Below, in pieces: positions 1 through 8,634 of a stretch of 64,000 bases of DNA. The notes under the pieces are model-generated. The model saw nothing but the letters and a program-made list of their open reading frames with translations, was not told the DNA's origin and made no database searches. The stretch spans positions 219,216 through 283,215 of the forward strand of contig QBML01000001.1 in NCBI GenBank assembly GCA_003242085.1, written 5' to 3'. How positions within the stretch are numbered: position 1 is the first letter of the stretch; every line of letters starts with the position of its first letter. A program made the position numbers and the translations under genes. Source of the DNA: Pseudanabaena frigida. GTDB lineage: Bacteria; Cyanobacteriota; Cyanobacteriia; Pseudanabaenales; Pseudanabaenaceae.

Positions 1-248
1 CCAAAGTAACCAAGAATTGCGACTACTAAAATGACATTTAATAGTACGGCGATGCTGGAATTTAGATAACTGATCAACGTGGGATCGATACGCTGATTTT
101 TGAGGGCGCGAGATGTGAGATTGACAGCAATATCAATGAGTTTACGACCAACAAACCAGAGGATGATCGCGGCAATAACTTTAAATGCAGCTCCAGCCAG
201 CAGATTTAAGTTAGCTGTAATAACGTTTTAAATCGTTGTGGGATCCAT
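1..248 (-). pseudogene. MscS-like mechanosensitive channel, 5' part, stop at codon 7
   Basis: Read on the minus strand, an ATG at 248-246 follows a good ribosome binding site (AAAAGGAGAAA) and begins MDPTTI. Codon 7 is TAA at 230-228. The same frame then stays open to the window edge and encodes a hydrophobic stretch (NLLAGAAFKVIAAIILWFVG) followed by GRKLIDIAVNL and a second hydrophobic segment, the usual N-terminal layout of small MscS-family channels. No ATG, GTG or TTG lies just after the stop, so simple re-initiation is not obvious. The change is consistent with CAA to TAA (Gln to stop) or a sequence error. The gene runs off the left edge, so the pore and beta domains are not visible. 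The family call rests on a short N-terminal piece. Confidence 0.6.
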
Positions 249-301
249 ACTATACGGGGTTTCTCCTTTTAAATCAGTAAGGTATGCGTCGGTATTATTC
301 A

Positions 302-329
302 TTGACAATCATAGATTCTGACTTATGCT
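302..329 (+). promoter_or_regulatory. possible sigma-70-type promoter
   Basis: TTGACA at 302-307 and TATGCT at 324-329 are 16 bp apart on the plus strand. A palindromic element lies between this site and the next gene at 605, so the target is unclear. This is a pattern match only. Confidence 0.25.
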
Positions 330-364
330 GGGGTCAATTTTATGGATTTCATTAGTTTATTAGG

Positions 365-475
365 TATAGCAGTACCCAGTTATGTTTGGACAAAAGCAAA
401 ACCCAGAAGTGAGTTGCGGCGCTTCGCTCCGCAACTCACTTCTGGGTTTTATGTCTTAACTTACTTGGCTATAGC
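365..475. repeat. palindromic fold-back element, left copy
   Basis: A perfect hairpin with arms at 398-419 and 429-450 begins AAAACCCAGAAGTGAG and ends in CTTCTGGGTTTT. It sits inside weaker outer inverted repeats (AGTTATGTTTGGACA against TGTCTTAACTTACT), and TATAGC/GCTATA marks the ends. A nearly identical copy in the same orientation sits at 63898-64000; the two differ mainly in the loop. The structure is like a small MITE or REP-type element. It occupies most of the 249-604 gap. Confidence 0.85.
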
Positions 476-501
476 TCAGCATAATTGAAACCCAAAACCA
501 A

Positions 502-532
502 ATTGTGTCGCTAGCTAAGTGGGCGACACAAT
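502..532. repeat. short hairpin
   Basis: ATTGTGTCG at 502-510 pairs with CGACACAAT at 524-532. The left flank carries AAACCCAAAACC, like the flanks of other palindromic elements in the window. Confidence 0.55.
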
Positions 533-604
533 AGTTATCCCGCTGGCGTTGCCCCATTTGTGCTGACAAAGCGATAACATCATCACAGATGCCGAGGTAA
601 ATTT

Positions 605-1000
605 ATGAGCCGTTACTCTAAACGCGATCGCAAAATCGAAACCCCAGATCAGATATCTCGCGACTCTACAAAAGAGCGAATTGAGATGTTTTTTTGTTTG
701 ATACCTGTGTTTGGGTTAATCCCCTCGGCGATCGCCTTAGTCCGTCAGAGAAGCAGTCGTAAGGTACGCGATGTCAGCCAAGTAGCGATCGCTTTGATGA
801 TTGCTTGGGCGATCTCTTATAGTGCGATGGGCGGTGCGCCAACAGAAGGCGAAGCAATTCAAGTTACCTCGGAATTGATTAAAGCATCATTGAGTTCGGG
901 CTATTTTGCGCTCTGTATGTATTTGATGTATCGCTTATATCGCCATCAAGCGATCGCCCTACCTTGGTTAAAAGAAAATTCAGAACATAAGCAACCATAA
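605..1000 (+). CDS. conserved membrane protein of unknown function
   Basis: 131 residues. The charged N-terminus (SRYSKRDRKIETPDQ) is followed by about three hydrophobic helices near residues 28-46, 60-76 and 96-112, and a short polar tail. It looks like a small inner-membrane protein. The ATG lies in CGAGGTAAATTT-ATG, with GAGGT as a plausible ribosome binding site. It contains several HIP1 sites, as resident genes here do. It sits between a palindromic element and mscL. I do not recognise the family and infer no function. Confidence 0.7.
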   Translation: MSRYSKRDRKIETPDQISRDSTKERIEMFFCLIPVFGLIPSAIALVRQRSSRKVRDVSQVAIALMIAWAISYSAMGGAPTEGEAIQVTSELIKASLSSGYFALCMYLMYRLYRHQAIALPWLKENSEHKQP

Positions 1001-1113
1001 TTAACAAAAAGGGATCAAAAGCACGATAATTAGAACCTATTTATTTAGAGTTGTAATAGGTTGTGCTTCACACCTCCCATTACAACCAGATGTAATTTAA
1101 GGAGAAATATTCT

Positions 1114-1536
1114 ATGGCTTCACAAAATACTAGACGTGCCGCTGGTGGTTTTATCAGAGACTTTCAAGCATTTATTTTGAAAGGAAATGTGATCGACTTA
1201 GCAGTTGCGGTGATTATTGGTGGCGCTTTTGGCAAAATTGTTACATCTTTGATTGAGGACATCATCACCCCTTTGCTTCTGAATCCAGCACTCAAGGCTG
1301 CCAATGTTGAAGATTTAGCAAAACTCCAAATCAACGGTATTAAATATGGTGTATTTCTTGCCTCGGTGATTAATTTCCTAGTTATCGCCTTTGTAATCTT
1401 CTTAATCATTCGTTCTTTTGAGTCAATGAAGCGGAAAGAAGTGCGAGAAGAAGCGATCGCTGAAGTCAAGCCCGATCCTCAAGAGCGTTTAACTTTGGCA
1501 GTCGAACGTTTAGCTGAAGTGATGGAATCCAAATAG
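1114..1536 (+). CDS. mscL: large-conductance mechanosensitive channel MscL
   Basis: 140 residues, the normal MscL length. The N-terminal helix and pore-lining TM1 are clear (FQAFILKGNVIDLAVAVIIG, then AFGKIVTSLIEDIITPLL), followed by a short periplasmic loop, TM2 (YGVFLASVINFLVIAFVIFL) and a C-terminal amphipathic helix (ERLTLAVERLAEVM). The family forms homopentameric inner-membrane pores that release solutes on hypo-osmotic shock. AAGGAG at 1100-1105 gives a strong ribosome binding site. The interrupted MscS-like gene lies less than 1 kb away, so the locus once held both classes of osmotic safety valve. Confidence is high from sequence pattern alone. Confidence 0.96.
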   Translation: MASQNTRRAAGGFIRDFQAFILKGNVIDLAVAVIIGGAFGKIVTSLIEDIITPLLLNPALKAANVEDLAKLQINGIKYGVFLASVINFLVIAFVIFLIIRSFESMKRKEVREEAIAEVKPDPQERLTLAVERLAEVMESK

Positions 1537-1608
1537 AATGAGAGTGGGCGGTTCATGCCCACTTTCATTCTATTGATTGAAAAAATATTTCTAAACTGCT
1601 CGCATATC

Positions 1609-2634
1609 ATGCCATTTAGACAATTCACAAAAAAAATCCACCGTTCTTTATTCATATCTTGCGTAATTTTAGGAATTGCTATTGGTATCCATTCTTGCGT
1701 TAGTCCTAATCCTAGTAATGACAAAAAGCCTGAAGAGGCTAGGTCACCTGTTCCAATTTTTTTGTTTATCCAATCTTCTCCCGATGGCAAGACTATTGAG
1801 GGAATTGTGCCATCGGATCTTGTAGAGCAATTCGGTAGTTTGGATCGGGTGATTCAATCGATACCTGTGGGAAGTATGTTTTCGTTGATGCAGTTTGGGA
1901 AACCGCTAGGCAAGTTTCAAGTTAGCTCGGTGCGAGGTTCAGATGCTTTTGGAGCGATCGCTAGTTTTAAGGTGCAAGCACCTAATGAAGGCGAAAAAAA
2001 TCAATCTGCCAAAGGATTCGATCCTACGGTATTGCGTCAGCCCAATTTAACGATTGTGGCAAGCGATCGCGTTAGCAATACTAAGGATCGCACGTACTTC
2101 TTTAACTGTCCCAATAAAATTCAGCCTCTCGTACTGGAAAAATCGCGCAGTTTATTTCTTAAATTGGGTGCAAATCAAGCCGCAGTTTCTCAAGTGGCGA
2201 TCGCTTCACTTGTATGTGCCGATATTGACGGTGATAACCAGCCTGAGATCGTCGCAGGATTGCGTCTTGATAATTCGCTCCGTCCCGCAGGATACGATCC
2301 TCAATTATGGAAAGACTTTTTATCGCGCCCTGCTTTAGAGCGACAAGAATACAGCATGTTAGTAATGCTACGCAAATCTCCAAACGGCGATTGGAATGCG
2401 GAACCGATTTTGACTCATACGCGAGCGCTTTCCTATGTTAATGACAGTGTTAGTAGTTACGCGCTCTATGGCATTCAAGAAGTAAATGGCGATCTCTATC
2501 CTGAGATTGTTGTCCAAGAAATTGGCTTAAATTCCCTAGATGTAAGAGTGCTTACACCAAATATAGACACACAAGGCAAATGGCAATGGCGCAGCTATTA
2601 TCAAAATCAGCGATCGCTAAATATTGTCCAATAA
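1609..2634 (+). CDS. probable exported lipoprotein, unknown function
   Basis: The ATG at 1609 (MPFRQFTKKIHRS) is preferred over an in-frame start at 1555 because it gives a basic N-terminus followed directly by a hydrophobic core (LFISCVILGIAIG) and a lipobox-like IHSC. The mature part of about 310 residues opens with a low-complexity linker (SPNPSNDKKPEEARSP). Further on, a calcium-loop-like DIDGDNQPEIVAG and later NGDLYPEIVVQE resemble FG-GAP-type beta-propeller repeats. It probably sits at the plasma or outer membrane facing the periplasm. A strong terminator follows at once. No specific function is visible. Confidence 0.75.
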   Translation: MPFRQFTKKIHRSLFISCVILGIAIGIHSCVSPNPSNDKKPEEARSPVPIFLFIQSSPDGKTIEGIVPSDLVEQFGSLDRVIQSIPVGSMFSLMQFGKPLGKFQVSSVRGSDAFGAIASFKVQAPNEGEKNQSAKGFDPTVLRQPNLTIVASDRVSNTKDRTYFFNCPNKIQPLVLEKSRSLFLKLGANQAAVSQVAIASLVCADIDGDNQPEIVAGLRLDNSLRPAGYDPQLWKDFLSRPALERQEYSMLVMLRKSPNGDWNAEPILTHTRALSYVNDSVSSYALYGIQEVNGDLYPEIVVQEIGLNSLDVRVLTPNIDTQGKWQWRSYYQNQRSLNIVQ

Positions 2635-2639
2635 AAAAA

Positions 2640-2661
2640 CAGCACTAAGTGCTGTTTTTTT
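2640..2661 (+). terminator. rho-independent terminator
   Basis: CAGCACTAAGTGCTG is a perfect stem followed by seven T residues, immediately after the stop of the lipoprotein gene. The preceding run of A residues makes it potentially bidirectional. Confidence 0.9.
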
Positions 2662-2711
2662 ACGTTAGTTAGGCGCATCGCGCTATACAGTAAAAAGAAA
2701 ATCGTTTTGCT

Positions 2712-3959
2712 ATGCCTTTAGAAAATTCCATTGCGTATCCTGTTCTCTACAAACAGGTTCAGATTCTTGACGCAGATTCATCTTCAACTATTTCAGAAGC
2801 TTTTGCAGATGTATTCATAGATCGCGATCGCCAAATTCATATTGACTTCGATCGCAGTCAGATTCCCCAACAGACAAGTATTTATGAGCAATCAGGCATC
2901 GTTTTAGGTGTAGGTGCGATCGATCTTTATAGTACCAGCGGAGAGCCAGGGCATGAGTCTAGAGAAACTATTCCTGAGCTTGTTCGCGCGGCTCAAAATG
3001 GTGGTTTCGCCACCGTCGGTATTTTGCCCAATACCCAACCCGCGATCGATGATATTGCAGCCTTAGAATTCTGGCGTAATGTGCGTCGTAATCATGCTGA
3101 TATTCTTAAACCTTGGGGTGCAATTACCAAAGGTCTAGAAGGCAAACAGCTTACAGATATGTCTGAGCTAGCAGAATCGGTGATTGGCTTTACCGACGGC
3201 AAAGCAATATCTAATCTTCTGTTAGTACGTCGAGCAATGGAATATATCAAACCATTGGGCAAGCCGATCGCCCTATTTCCCCAAAATCCCGACCTCGCTG
3301 GTAGCGGTGTAATTCGAGAAGGGAAATGGTCATTGCAATATGGCATGACTGGCTATCCCGCTGCCGCCGAGACTTCGGCTCTAGCCGCTTTAATTGAGTT
3401 GGTACGCCTTACCAAAACACCCACACATTTCATGCGAATTTCCACAGCTCAAAGTGTAGAACTAATTGCTCAATCTAAAAATGATGGATTGCCCATAACA
3501 GCCAGTACGACTTGGTTGCATCTCTGCCATTGCGATCGCGATTTAGATACCTACGATCCTAACCTGCGCCTCATGCCACCTTTGGGTAGCGAAGCCGATC
3601 GCCTCGCGCTAATTGCAGGTATTCGTTCGGGAGCGATTGATGCGATCGCGATCGACCACACTCCCTGTGCCTATGAGGAAAAAGTCGTTCCCTTTGAGGT
3701 TGCGCCTGTCGGTGCGATCGGTTTGGAATTTGCAATTCCTGTACTTTGGCAAAGTTTAGTGACCACAGGATTACTAACTGCGCGTGAATTATGGAAGGCT
3801 CTAAGCATTAATCCTGCGAAAATCCTTGGACTCGCTCAACCGCAACTTGCAACTATGTTCGATCCAAACTTGGAATGGTTAGCTGATGCTAAAGCGATCG
3901 CTTCCCAAGCCCACAATAGCAATTACATAGGGCGATCGTTAATTGGCAAAGTCCTATAG
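2712..3959 (+). CDS. pyrC: dihydroorotase-family protein lacking the HxH metal site
   Basis: 415 residues with the overall dihydroorotase/amidohydrolase pattern: GAIDLYSTSGEPG-HES at about 69-83, ILPNTQP, and a late AIAIDHTPCAYEEK segment matching the family's catalytic DH region. In active enzymes the first motif reads DLHVHxREPG, where the two histidines bind zinc. Here they are Tyr73 and Thr75. This resembles the inactive dihydroorotase homologues (PyrC' or PyrX type) that serve as structural partners of aspartate transcarbamoylase. It is therefore either a non-catalytic subunit or an enzyme with an altered metal site. It is a single gene between a terminator and a long hairpin. Confidence 0.85.
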   Translation: MPLENSIAYPVLYKQVQILDADSSSTISEAFADVFIDRDRQIHIDFDRSQIPQQTSIYEQSGIVLGVGAIDLYSTSGEPGHESRETIPELVRAAQNGGFATVGILPNTQPAIDDIAALEFWRNVRRNHADILKPWGAITKGLEGKQLTDMSELAESVIGFTDGKAISNLLLVRRAMEYIKPLGKPIALFPQNPDLAGSGVIREGKWSLQYGMTGYPAAAETSALAALIELVRLTKTPTHFMRISTAQSVELIAQSKNDGLPITASTTWLHLCHCDRDLDTYDPNLRLMPPLGSEADRLALIAGIRSGAIDAIAIDHTPCAYEEKVVPFEVAPVGAIGLEFAIPVLWQSLVTTGLLTARELWKALSINPAKILGLAQPQLATMFDPNLEWLADAKAIASQAHNSNYIGRSLIGKVL

Positions 3960-4025
3960 CAATCTGAAATGAGTTGTAAAAGACTCAATAATCTGTCGAA
4001 GGCTGTTACAACTCATTTCAGATTG
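3960..4025. repeat. 20-bp-arm hairpin
   Basis: Arms at 3960-3979 and 4006-4025 are perfect reverse complements (CAATCTGAAATGAGTTGTAA), with a 26-nt loop. The left arm starts with the base after the dihydroorotase stop codon, so it may act as a 3' end structure. There is no T tract. Confidence 0.8.
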
Positions 4026-4089
4026 CAATATTAGATTAGATAGAACCGTAAAACGACAATTTGAGCGATCGCATGTGCGCCCGCGTTAG

Positions 4090-4212
4090 GTAATTTGGAA
4101 ATATCAAGAGCATGAAATCTACCCAGACGCATTAATTGAGCTTACTCCTACGTCCGCGTATCAAATTCCTGCTCGTGGTGATTTTGCGAATGATTTGGGA
4201 ACAGATGATTGA
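4090..4212 (+). pseudogene. possible gene remnant
   Basis: After a TAG at 4087-4089, an open stretch of 40 codons reads as plausible protein (WKYQEHEIYPDALIELTPTS, then AYQIPARGDFANDLGTDD) and ends at TGA. There is no start codon or ribosome binding site. It could be the 3' end of a decayed gene. Nothing else is visible in the 4026-4254 gap. Confidence 0.25.
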
Positions 4213-4254
4213 ACTTATTTGAATCCAACATCCTTACTCACCAAATAGAGAAGT

Positions 4255-5550
4255 TTATAAAACGCGCAACACAGTAGGGATACTATGTAATGTTGGTAAC
4301 TCACGAATGGACGCGATCGCCTGTTGGAAATTATACTCGCTCACTTTTTGAGTTACTACGACAATTTCGGCTAAGCCATCATGAACTGTTGTCTTTTGTA
4401 AAATCGCATTCAAGCTCACATGATGCTTGCCAAAGGCAGTACCAAGATCGCCAATTACGCCAGGCTTGTCATGGGTAAGCAACCTTGCATAGAACTGAGT
4501 CACGGTCTTTGCGATTGGTGCGATTTTGGCATAATGTTCGTGGGAACAGCCCATTAATTGATTGACTTGATTGGGCATCGATTTCAATGCTGCTACAACA
4601 TTAATGATGTCGGCAACTACCGCGCTAGCTGTAGCTCCTGCGCCAGCACCAGGCCCTGAAAATACGACTTCGCCGATAGGATCTCCCTCAATCCGAACGG
4701 CATTGGTCACACCGTGAATATTGGCAAGAGGATGCTGAATTGGGATCAAAGTGGGATGTACGCGAATTTCGAGGTTACTTTCATCCTCCGTTTTGGTTCG
4801 TCTCGCAATACCTAATAGCTTAATCGTAAAGCCTAGCTCTTTTGCATATCCAATATCGGCACTAGTGATTGAGCGGATACCTTCGCGATAAATATCTTCA
4901 AGTTTGACGCGATCGCCAAAAGCCAGACTAGCTAAAATTGCCATCTTATCCGCCGCATCATAGCCATCAACGTCCGCAGTTGGATCGGCTTCGGCATAGC
5001 CTAACTGTTGTGCCTCAGCAAGGGTTGCATCAAAATCCGCTCCTTCAAAATACATCCGACTGAGAATGTAATTAGTCGTGCCATTGACGATTCCCGTCAA
5101 CTCACTGATACGATTACCACCGAGGCTTTGCTTTAGAGCTTGGATTACTGGAATACCACCACATGCAGCAGCTTCAAGCATTACGTATACGCCTTTTTGT
5201 TTGGCTGCGGTGAAAATTTCATTACCATGTCTGGCAATCACTGCTTTGTTTGCTGTGACAATATGCTTACCGTTGGCGATCGCTTTCAAAATCAAACTCT
5301 TCGCTGGTTCGATCCCACCAATAACTTCAACCACAATATCGATCTCAGAATCGCTAACAATTGACTCTAAATCATCTGTGACAGTACTAGAAGCGATCGC
5401 TACATCTCTTTGCTTAGATAGCGATCGCACGCCTACGAGAGCAATTTCGATATCAGGAAGCAAGGGATGACGCCCCGCAGGGTCTTGAAAAATTTTGGCA
5501 ACACCAGAGCCAACCGTTCCTAATCCGAGAAGTCCAACTTTATATGTCAC
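4255..5550 (-). CDS. hom: homoserine dehydrogenase
   Basis: 431 residues. The N-terminal Rossmann motif GLLGLGTVGSGVAKI is followed by the dimerisation/catalytic region (GTTNYILSRM; ADPTADVDGYDAADK, which carries the family's catalytic Lys and Asp) and a C-terminal ACT domain (LLTHDKPGVIGDLGTAFGKH). It reduces aspartate semialdehyde to homoserine with NAD(P)H for threonine and methionine synthesis. The ACT domain is the usual site of feedback inhibition by threonine. The length is normal. The gene stands alone on the minus strand. Confidence 0.97.
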   Translation of the reverse strand: MTYKVGLLGLGTVGSGVAKIFQDPAGRHPLLPDIEIALVGVRSLSKQRDVAIASSTVTDDLESIVSDSEIDIVVEVIGGIEPAKSLILKAIANGKHIVTANKAVIARHGNEIFTAAKQKGVYVMLEAAACGGIPVIQALKQSLGGNRISELTGIVNGTTNYILSRMYFEGADFDATLAEAQQLGYAEADPTADVDGYDAADKMAILASLAFGDRVKLEDIYREGIRSITSADIGYAKELGFTIKLLGIARRTKTEDESNLEIRVHPTLIPIQHPLANIHGVTNAVRIEGDPIGEVVFSGPGAGAGATASAVVADIINVVAALKSMPNQVNQLMGCSHEHYAKIAPIAKTVTQFYARLLTHDKPGVIGDLGTAFGKHHVSLNAILQKTTVHDGLAEIVVVTQKVSEYNFQQAIASIRELPTLHSIPTVLRVL

Positions 5551-5625
5551 AGTCTTAATTTATTTTGATTTTCTTCAATTTCTATTAGCTTTTATTGTAG
5601 TTTTTTTGGGGACGCGATGAATTTT

Positions 5626-5680
5626 AAAACCCAGAAAGTAAAAGGGGGCGCGAAGCGCCCCCTTTTACTTTCTGGGTTTT
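5626..5680. repeat. palindromic element, AAAACCCAG family
   Basis: Perfect 26-bp arms begin AAAACCCAGAAAGTAAAAG and close on a GCGAAGC-type loop. It shares the AAAACCCA/TGGGTTTT ends with the elements at 398, 7036 and 63931 but has a different arm interior. It lies downstream of the DUF1830 gene on the minus strand and may serve as its terminator. Confidence 0.85.
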
Positions 5681-5694
5681 GATAAAGTCTAGGT

Positions 5695-6045
5695 TTAAGC
5701 AGCTACAGCAAATACGTCTTGAGAATCTCTGGCTATTTCTTTAGCGGTCATTAGATTTTGATTTCTATCTATGCCTGTTGTAATGGCTAGTTGCTGGCAA
5801 GGAATTGTGTCAGCGTGAACTGAACCACACATTGAACTTTCGTGAACTTCTAACAGTGAGTCTTCCAATGCCATAAACTGAATGCATTGATTTGGAAAGA
5901 CAGATTTCTCAAAAAAAGATACATTAGTTTGAGAGATCCGAATAATTTGAGTAGTTTCGCTTTCGTTGCGATAAATACAGGTTAATTGATTAAGTTGATC
6001 TTCTAAGGCTTTTGAGTTAATTTTACGCGATTGAATATTAAACAT
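5695..6045 (-). CDS. DUF1830 family protein
   Basis: 116 residues. The core IYRNESETTQIIRISQ, then FFEKSVFPNQCIQFMA and LLEVHES, matches the cyanobacteria-specific DUF1830 family as I recall it. It has no signal peptide and no transmembrane segment. The C-terminal extension after about residue 75 (DTIPCQQLAITTGIDRNQNL) appears variable. The start ATG follows AAAGGTTAAAAAA, a weak ribosome binding site. The family function is unknown. It is monocistronic, with palindromic elements on both sides. Confidence 0.75.
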   Translation of the reverse strand: MFNIQSRKINSKALEDQLNQLTCIYRNESETTQIIRISQTNVSFFEKSVFPNQCIQFMALEDSLLEVHESSMCGSVHADTIPCQQLAITTGIDRNQNLMTAKEIARDSQDVFAVAA

Positions 6046-6191
6046 TTTTTTAACCTTTGATTAGCCGCAAACTTTGACATTTCGTGATCCCAGAGTAAAT
6101 TATCGTCCCATGACTATCAGTGATATAGCGCACATATTCCAAGTTTCTTAACCTTTGGGATCGCTGATTCGGATTGAGTTATCGAGGCTGC

Positions 6192-6254
6192 AAATCAAAC
6201 TCTAGAAAGTAAAAGCGGCATTTAATGCCGCTTTTACTTTCTAGAGTTTGATTT
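6192..6254. repeat. long palindrome, 31-bp arms
   Basis: Nearly perfect arms open with AAATCAAACTCTAGAAAGTA and meet at GCGGCATT-TA-ATGCCGC. It lies between two minus-strand genes and uses the same GAAAGTAAAAG arm interior as the element at 5626 with different outer ends. Confidence 0.85.
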
Positions 6255-6286
6255 ATTTGCGATCGTAACGCTCAAAAATAATTAAG

Positions 6287-6967
6287 TTAATTTGCAATTT
6301 TTTGCGATCGCTTAACCATATATTTAGTCAAATCCACAAACGAGTCGCGTCGCAAATAAGGATAATCACCAATCCAAAAATTGTATTGTGGAATATAAGC
6401 GTCTGAAGTTTGGCGGCTAACCCTACCAAAGCGGCGATCGTTGGAAAACAGCAGCATATAAACTGTTTGGTTAACCTTTATGCGCTTAAGTTCTCTCCTC
6501 ATCGGTAATCGTAAAGTAGTTACGAACTCAGTTTCATCACCAAGCTCAATATTCAAGAAGCTTTCAGCATCGTAACTAACATCCATTCTGCCCCGTGAAT
6601 TGACCTTCTCAGCGCGAGCAAGCACTTCTTGAGAAACGTAAACATCTAAAACTTCAGCTTGCCAGAAACCACAATAAGCAAAGCGCCGCAACTTAGCATT
6701 GCGAATACTAGCCATTACTACGGGTTCCAACATCCAGTACACCCCTCCCAAAGCAGCACATACAAACATCGCTAAAGCGGCAAAGCTACTAGGACTATTT
6801 TCATTAACCCGATTGTAGAGGATGGTGAAAATAATCACGCTAGCGATCGAAATGGCAATGCGACGGAATACACTCTGACCATCGCCCCAATAGTATTGAT
6901 ACTGTTCAGAAGTGGGTACAGCGGGGATTAGTTCGTCAAAATTTTTACGCTTGAGTGGGGTAATCAT
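6287..6967 (-). CDS. conserved cyanobacterial membrane protein
   Basis: 226 residues. There are two hydrophobic helices near residues 35-50 and 62-82, then a soluble region with FCxFWQAEVLDVY-type strands, ETEFVTTLRLPMRR, YMLLFSNDRRFGRVS and a C-terminal YNFWIGDYPYLRRD. Proteins of this kind are common in cyanobacteria and are sometimes labelled phosphate transport permease, but I see no transporter signature. It may be a membrane-anchored beta domain. The ATG follows a weak purine-rich site. Function unknown. Confidence 0.75.
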   Translation of the reverse strand: MITPLKRKNFDELIPAVPTSEQYQYYWGDGQSVFRRIAISIASVIIFTILYNRVNENSPSSFAALAMFVCAALGGVYWMLEPVVMASIRNAKLRRFAYCGFWQAEVLDVYVSQEVLARAEKVNSRGRMDVSYDAESFLNIELGDETEFVTTLRLPMRRELKRIKVNQTVYMLLFSNDRRFGRVSRQTSDAYIPQYNFWIGDYPYLRRDSFVDLTKYMVKRSQKIAN

Positions 6968-7008
6968 AATCTCTATTAGTGTGGGTTACGGCTACGCCTA
7001 ACCTAATA

Positions 7009-7090
7009 TAGCAATGCAAGTTTTGCTCAGCATATAAAACCCAAAAGATGAGTGGCGGCACGAAGTGCCGCCACTCATCTTTTGGGTTTT
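7009..7090. repeat. palindromic element with TATAGCAATGC flank
   Basis: The flank TATAGCAATGCAAGTTTTGC at about 7009 leads into a perfect hairpin at 7036-7090 (AAAACCCAAAAGATGAGTGG start, loop GAA). The same flank precedes the element at 23279 and, degenerate, the one at 63815. In reverse it borders the one at 58878. Confidence 0.88.
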
Positions 7091-7132
7091 GAATTGATTT
7101 TAGGGTTTTCAGCACCGCAGTTGTTGAAAACC

Positions 7133-8416
7133 CTAAAATCGTTTTGCGAGTAATGCAGCACCATAAGCAGCCTCAGTTTGCAAAGAATCCTGCATGGGAA
7201 CTCGTAAATAGCGATCGCGTATTTTTGTCCATATCTGATTTTTTGCCCCACCACCTGCTGTATAAATCTGCTTAATTGGTGAAGCTCCTAACTCTTGTAA
7301 AAGTTCATAGCCTCGTGCTTCGATCCTTGCCATACTCTCAAGTAAGCCATGCAAAAATTCTACAGGATCGTCAGGTCTTGGCTCTAAGCAAGGCTGTAAA
7401 TTAGGATCGTTAATCGGAAAGCGATCGCCAACTTTGGGTAAAGGATAATAATCTAGCGGACAAGGAACATTGGGATTGATACGATCGCCTAATGATTCTG
7501 AGAGTTCTAATAATTGCGTATCCGTAAAAAATTGGCGTAGCACTGCCCCGCCGACATTAGATGCCCCACCGACTAACCATAGACACCCCAAAATTGGATG
7601 CTCAAAGCGATGGCTGTAAATCCCATAACGAGCATCATTGATTGGGCGATCGCTTAAAATTTTCAGCACCATCGTCGAGCCTAACGAAGTAACTGCTGTA
7701 CCGATTTCAGGTGTCACTGTACCGACACAAGCTAAAAAAGCAGCATTACTGTCAGTTGTTCCCGCACCAATCTTGCAATCTAATGGTAAACCTAACTTCA
7801 AGGTGATCTCTTCTTGAATAATCCCCACAGAGATACTAGGAGTAAGAGCTTCAGGTAAAACTATTGCAGGATTTTTTAAAGCCCAATCTTGTAACCAATC
7901 GGGATAGCGCAAAAGTAGCGGATCGTAGCCAAGCTTCAGGGCATTGTGATAATCACTTATCCCTAACTTGCCGTGCAGCAGATAACCCAGCCAATCCGCT
8001 TGATGTAAAAAATAAAGTTTTCTTGAGGGCTTCCCAAAATATTTAACTAGTGAAATTAATTTCGCAAAGCTCGAAGTAGCACTAATAACTAAATGTTGAG
8101 CTGGTGCGATTTTCTTTACATGCTCTATAAATTCAACTTCACAGGCATCGCTATAAATCATTGGAGGCGCGATCGCTTTGCCAGTGCGATCGCATATTAA
8201 AACTGTTGCCGAAGTCCCATCAATTATTATTTTTCGTATATTTTGTCTGATTTCATTCGGAACTGCAGAAATAACTTCATAAAGTGAATTCTGCCATGTT
8301 TCACAGTCACGAATTTCATAGTCATGTCGAGTGACCGCACGGGCTACTCCTTGCTCATCAATAGCGATCGCCCTTGCCCCTGAAGTCCCAAAATCAATTC
8401 CTAAAAAGTAATTCAT
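7133..8416 (-). CDS. FGGY-family pentulose kinase (ribulose/xylulose kinase type)
   Basis: 427 residues, shorter than the roughly 490 of enteric XylB but in line with the cyanobacterial/plant branch. The ATP-phosphate motif GIDFGTSGARAIAID opens the protein. The second ATPase lobe has GTTDSNAAFLACVG, TAVTSLGSTMV and the adenosine motif IYTAGGGAKNQIW. Members phosphorylate a ketopentose. The cyanobacterial/plant branch has been described as D-ribulose kinase, so ribulose may be a better substrate guess than xylulose, but the sequence alone does not settle it. Monocistronic. Confidence 0.85.
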   Translation of the reverse strand: MNYFLGIDFGTSGARAIAIDEQGVARAVTRHDYEIRDCETWQNSLYEVISAVPNEIRQNIRKIIIDGTSATVLICDRTGKAIAPPMIYSDACEVEFIEHVKKIAPAQHLVISATSSFAKLISLVKYFGKPSRKLYFLHQADWLGYLLHGKLGISDYHNALKLGYDPLLLRYPDWLQDWALKNPAIVLPEALTPSISVGIIQEEITLKLGLPLDCKIGAGTTDSNAAFLACVGTVTPEIGTAVTSLGSTMVLKILSDRPINDARYGIYSHRFEHPILGCLWLVGGASNVGGAVLRQFFTDTQLLELSESLGDRINPNVPCPLDYYPLPKVGDRFPINDPNLQPCLEPRPDDPVEFLHGLLESMARIEARGYELLQELGASPIKQIYTAGGGAKNQIWTKIRDRYLRVPMQDSLQTEAAYGAALLAKRF

Positions 8417-8440
8417 ATCGCAATCTTAAATAATATATGA

Positions 8441-8530
8441 AAGGCTTCGACATTTCGGCAAACTCAGCGCATCGCCTAGCCCAGACAAAGACTAAGCCTC
8501 CGTTGACTGAGCAATGCTGAAGCCCAAGAT
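8441..8530. repeat. degenerate GGCTTCGAC-CTCAGC inverted repeat
   Basis: GGCTTCGACATTTCGGCAAA, then CTCAGCGCATCG and, later, CGTTGACTGAGCAATGCTGAAGCC form an imperfect inverted repeat. Degenerate relatives occur at 23016-23060 and 62088-62145. This accounts for much of the gap between the kinase and the DUF3119 gene. Confidence 0.45.
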
Positions 8531-8634
8531 TCTCACAAACAATTTAGAACAGCTATATAAATCTTGAAGTATGTCTTAGCCTATGAACAGCCATCTCTTT
8601 GCACTTATCGGGCATAGACTAAGCCATCAAAAAA

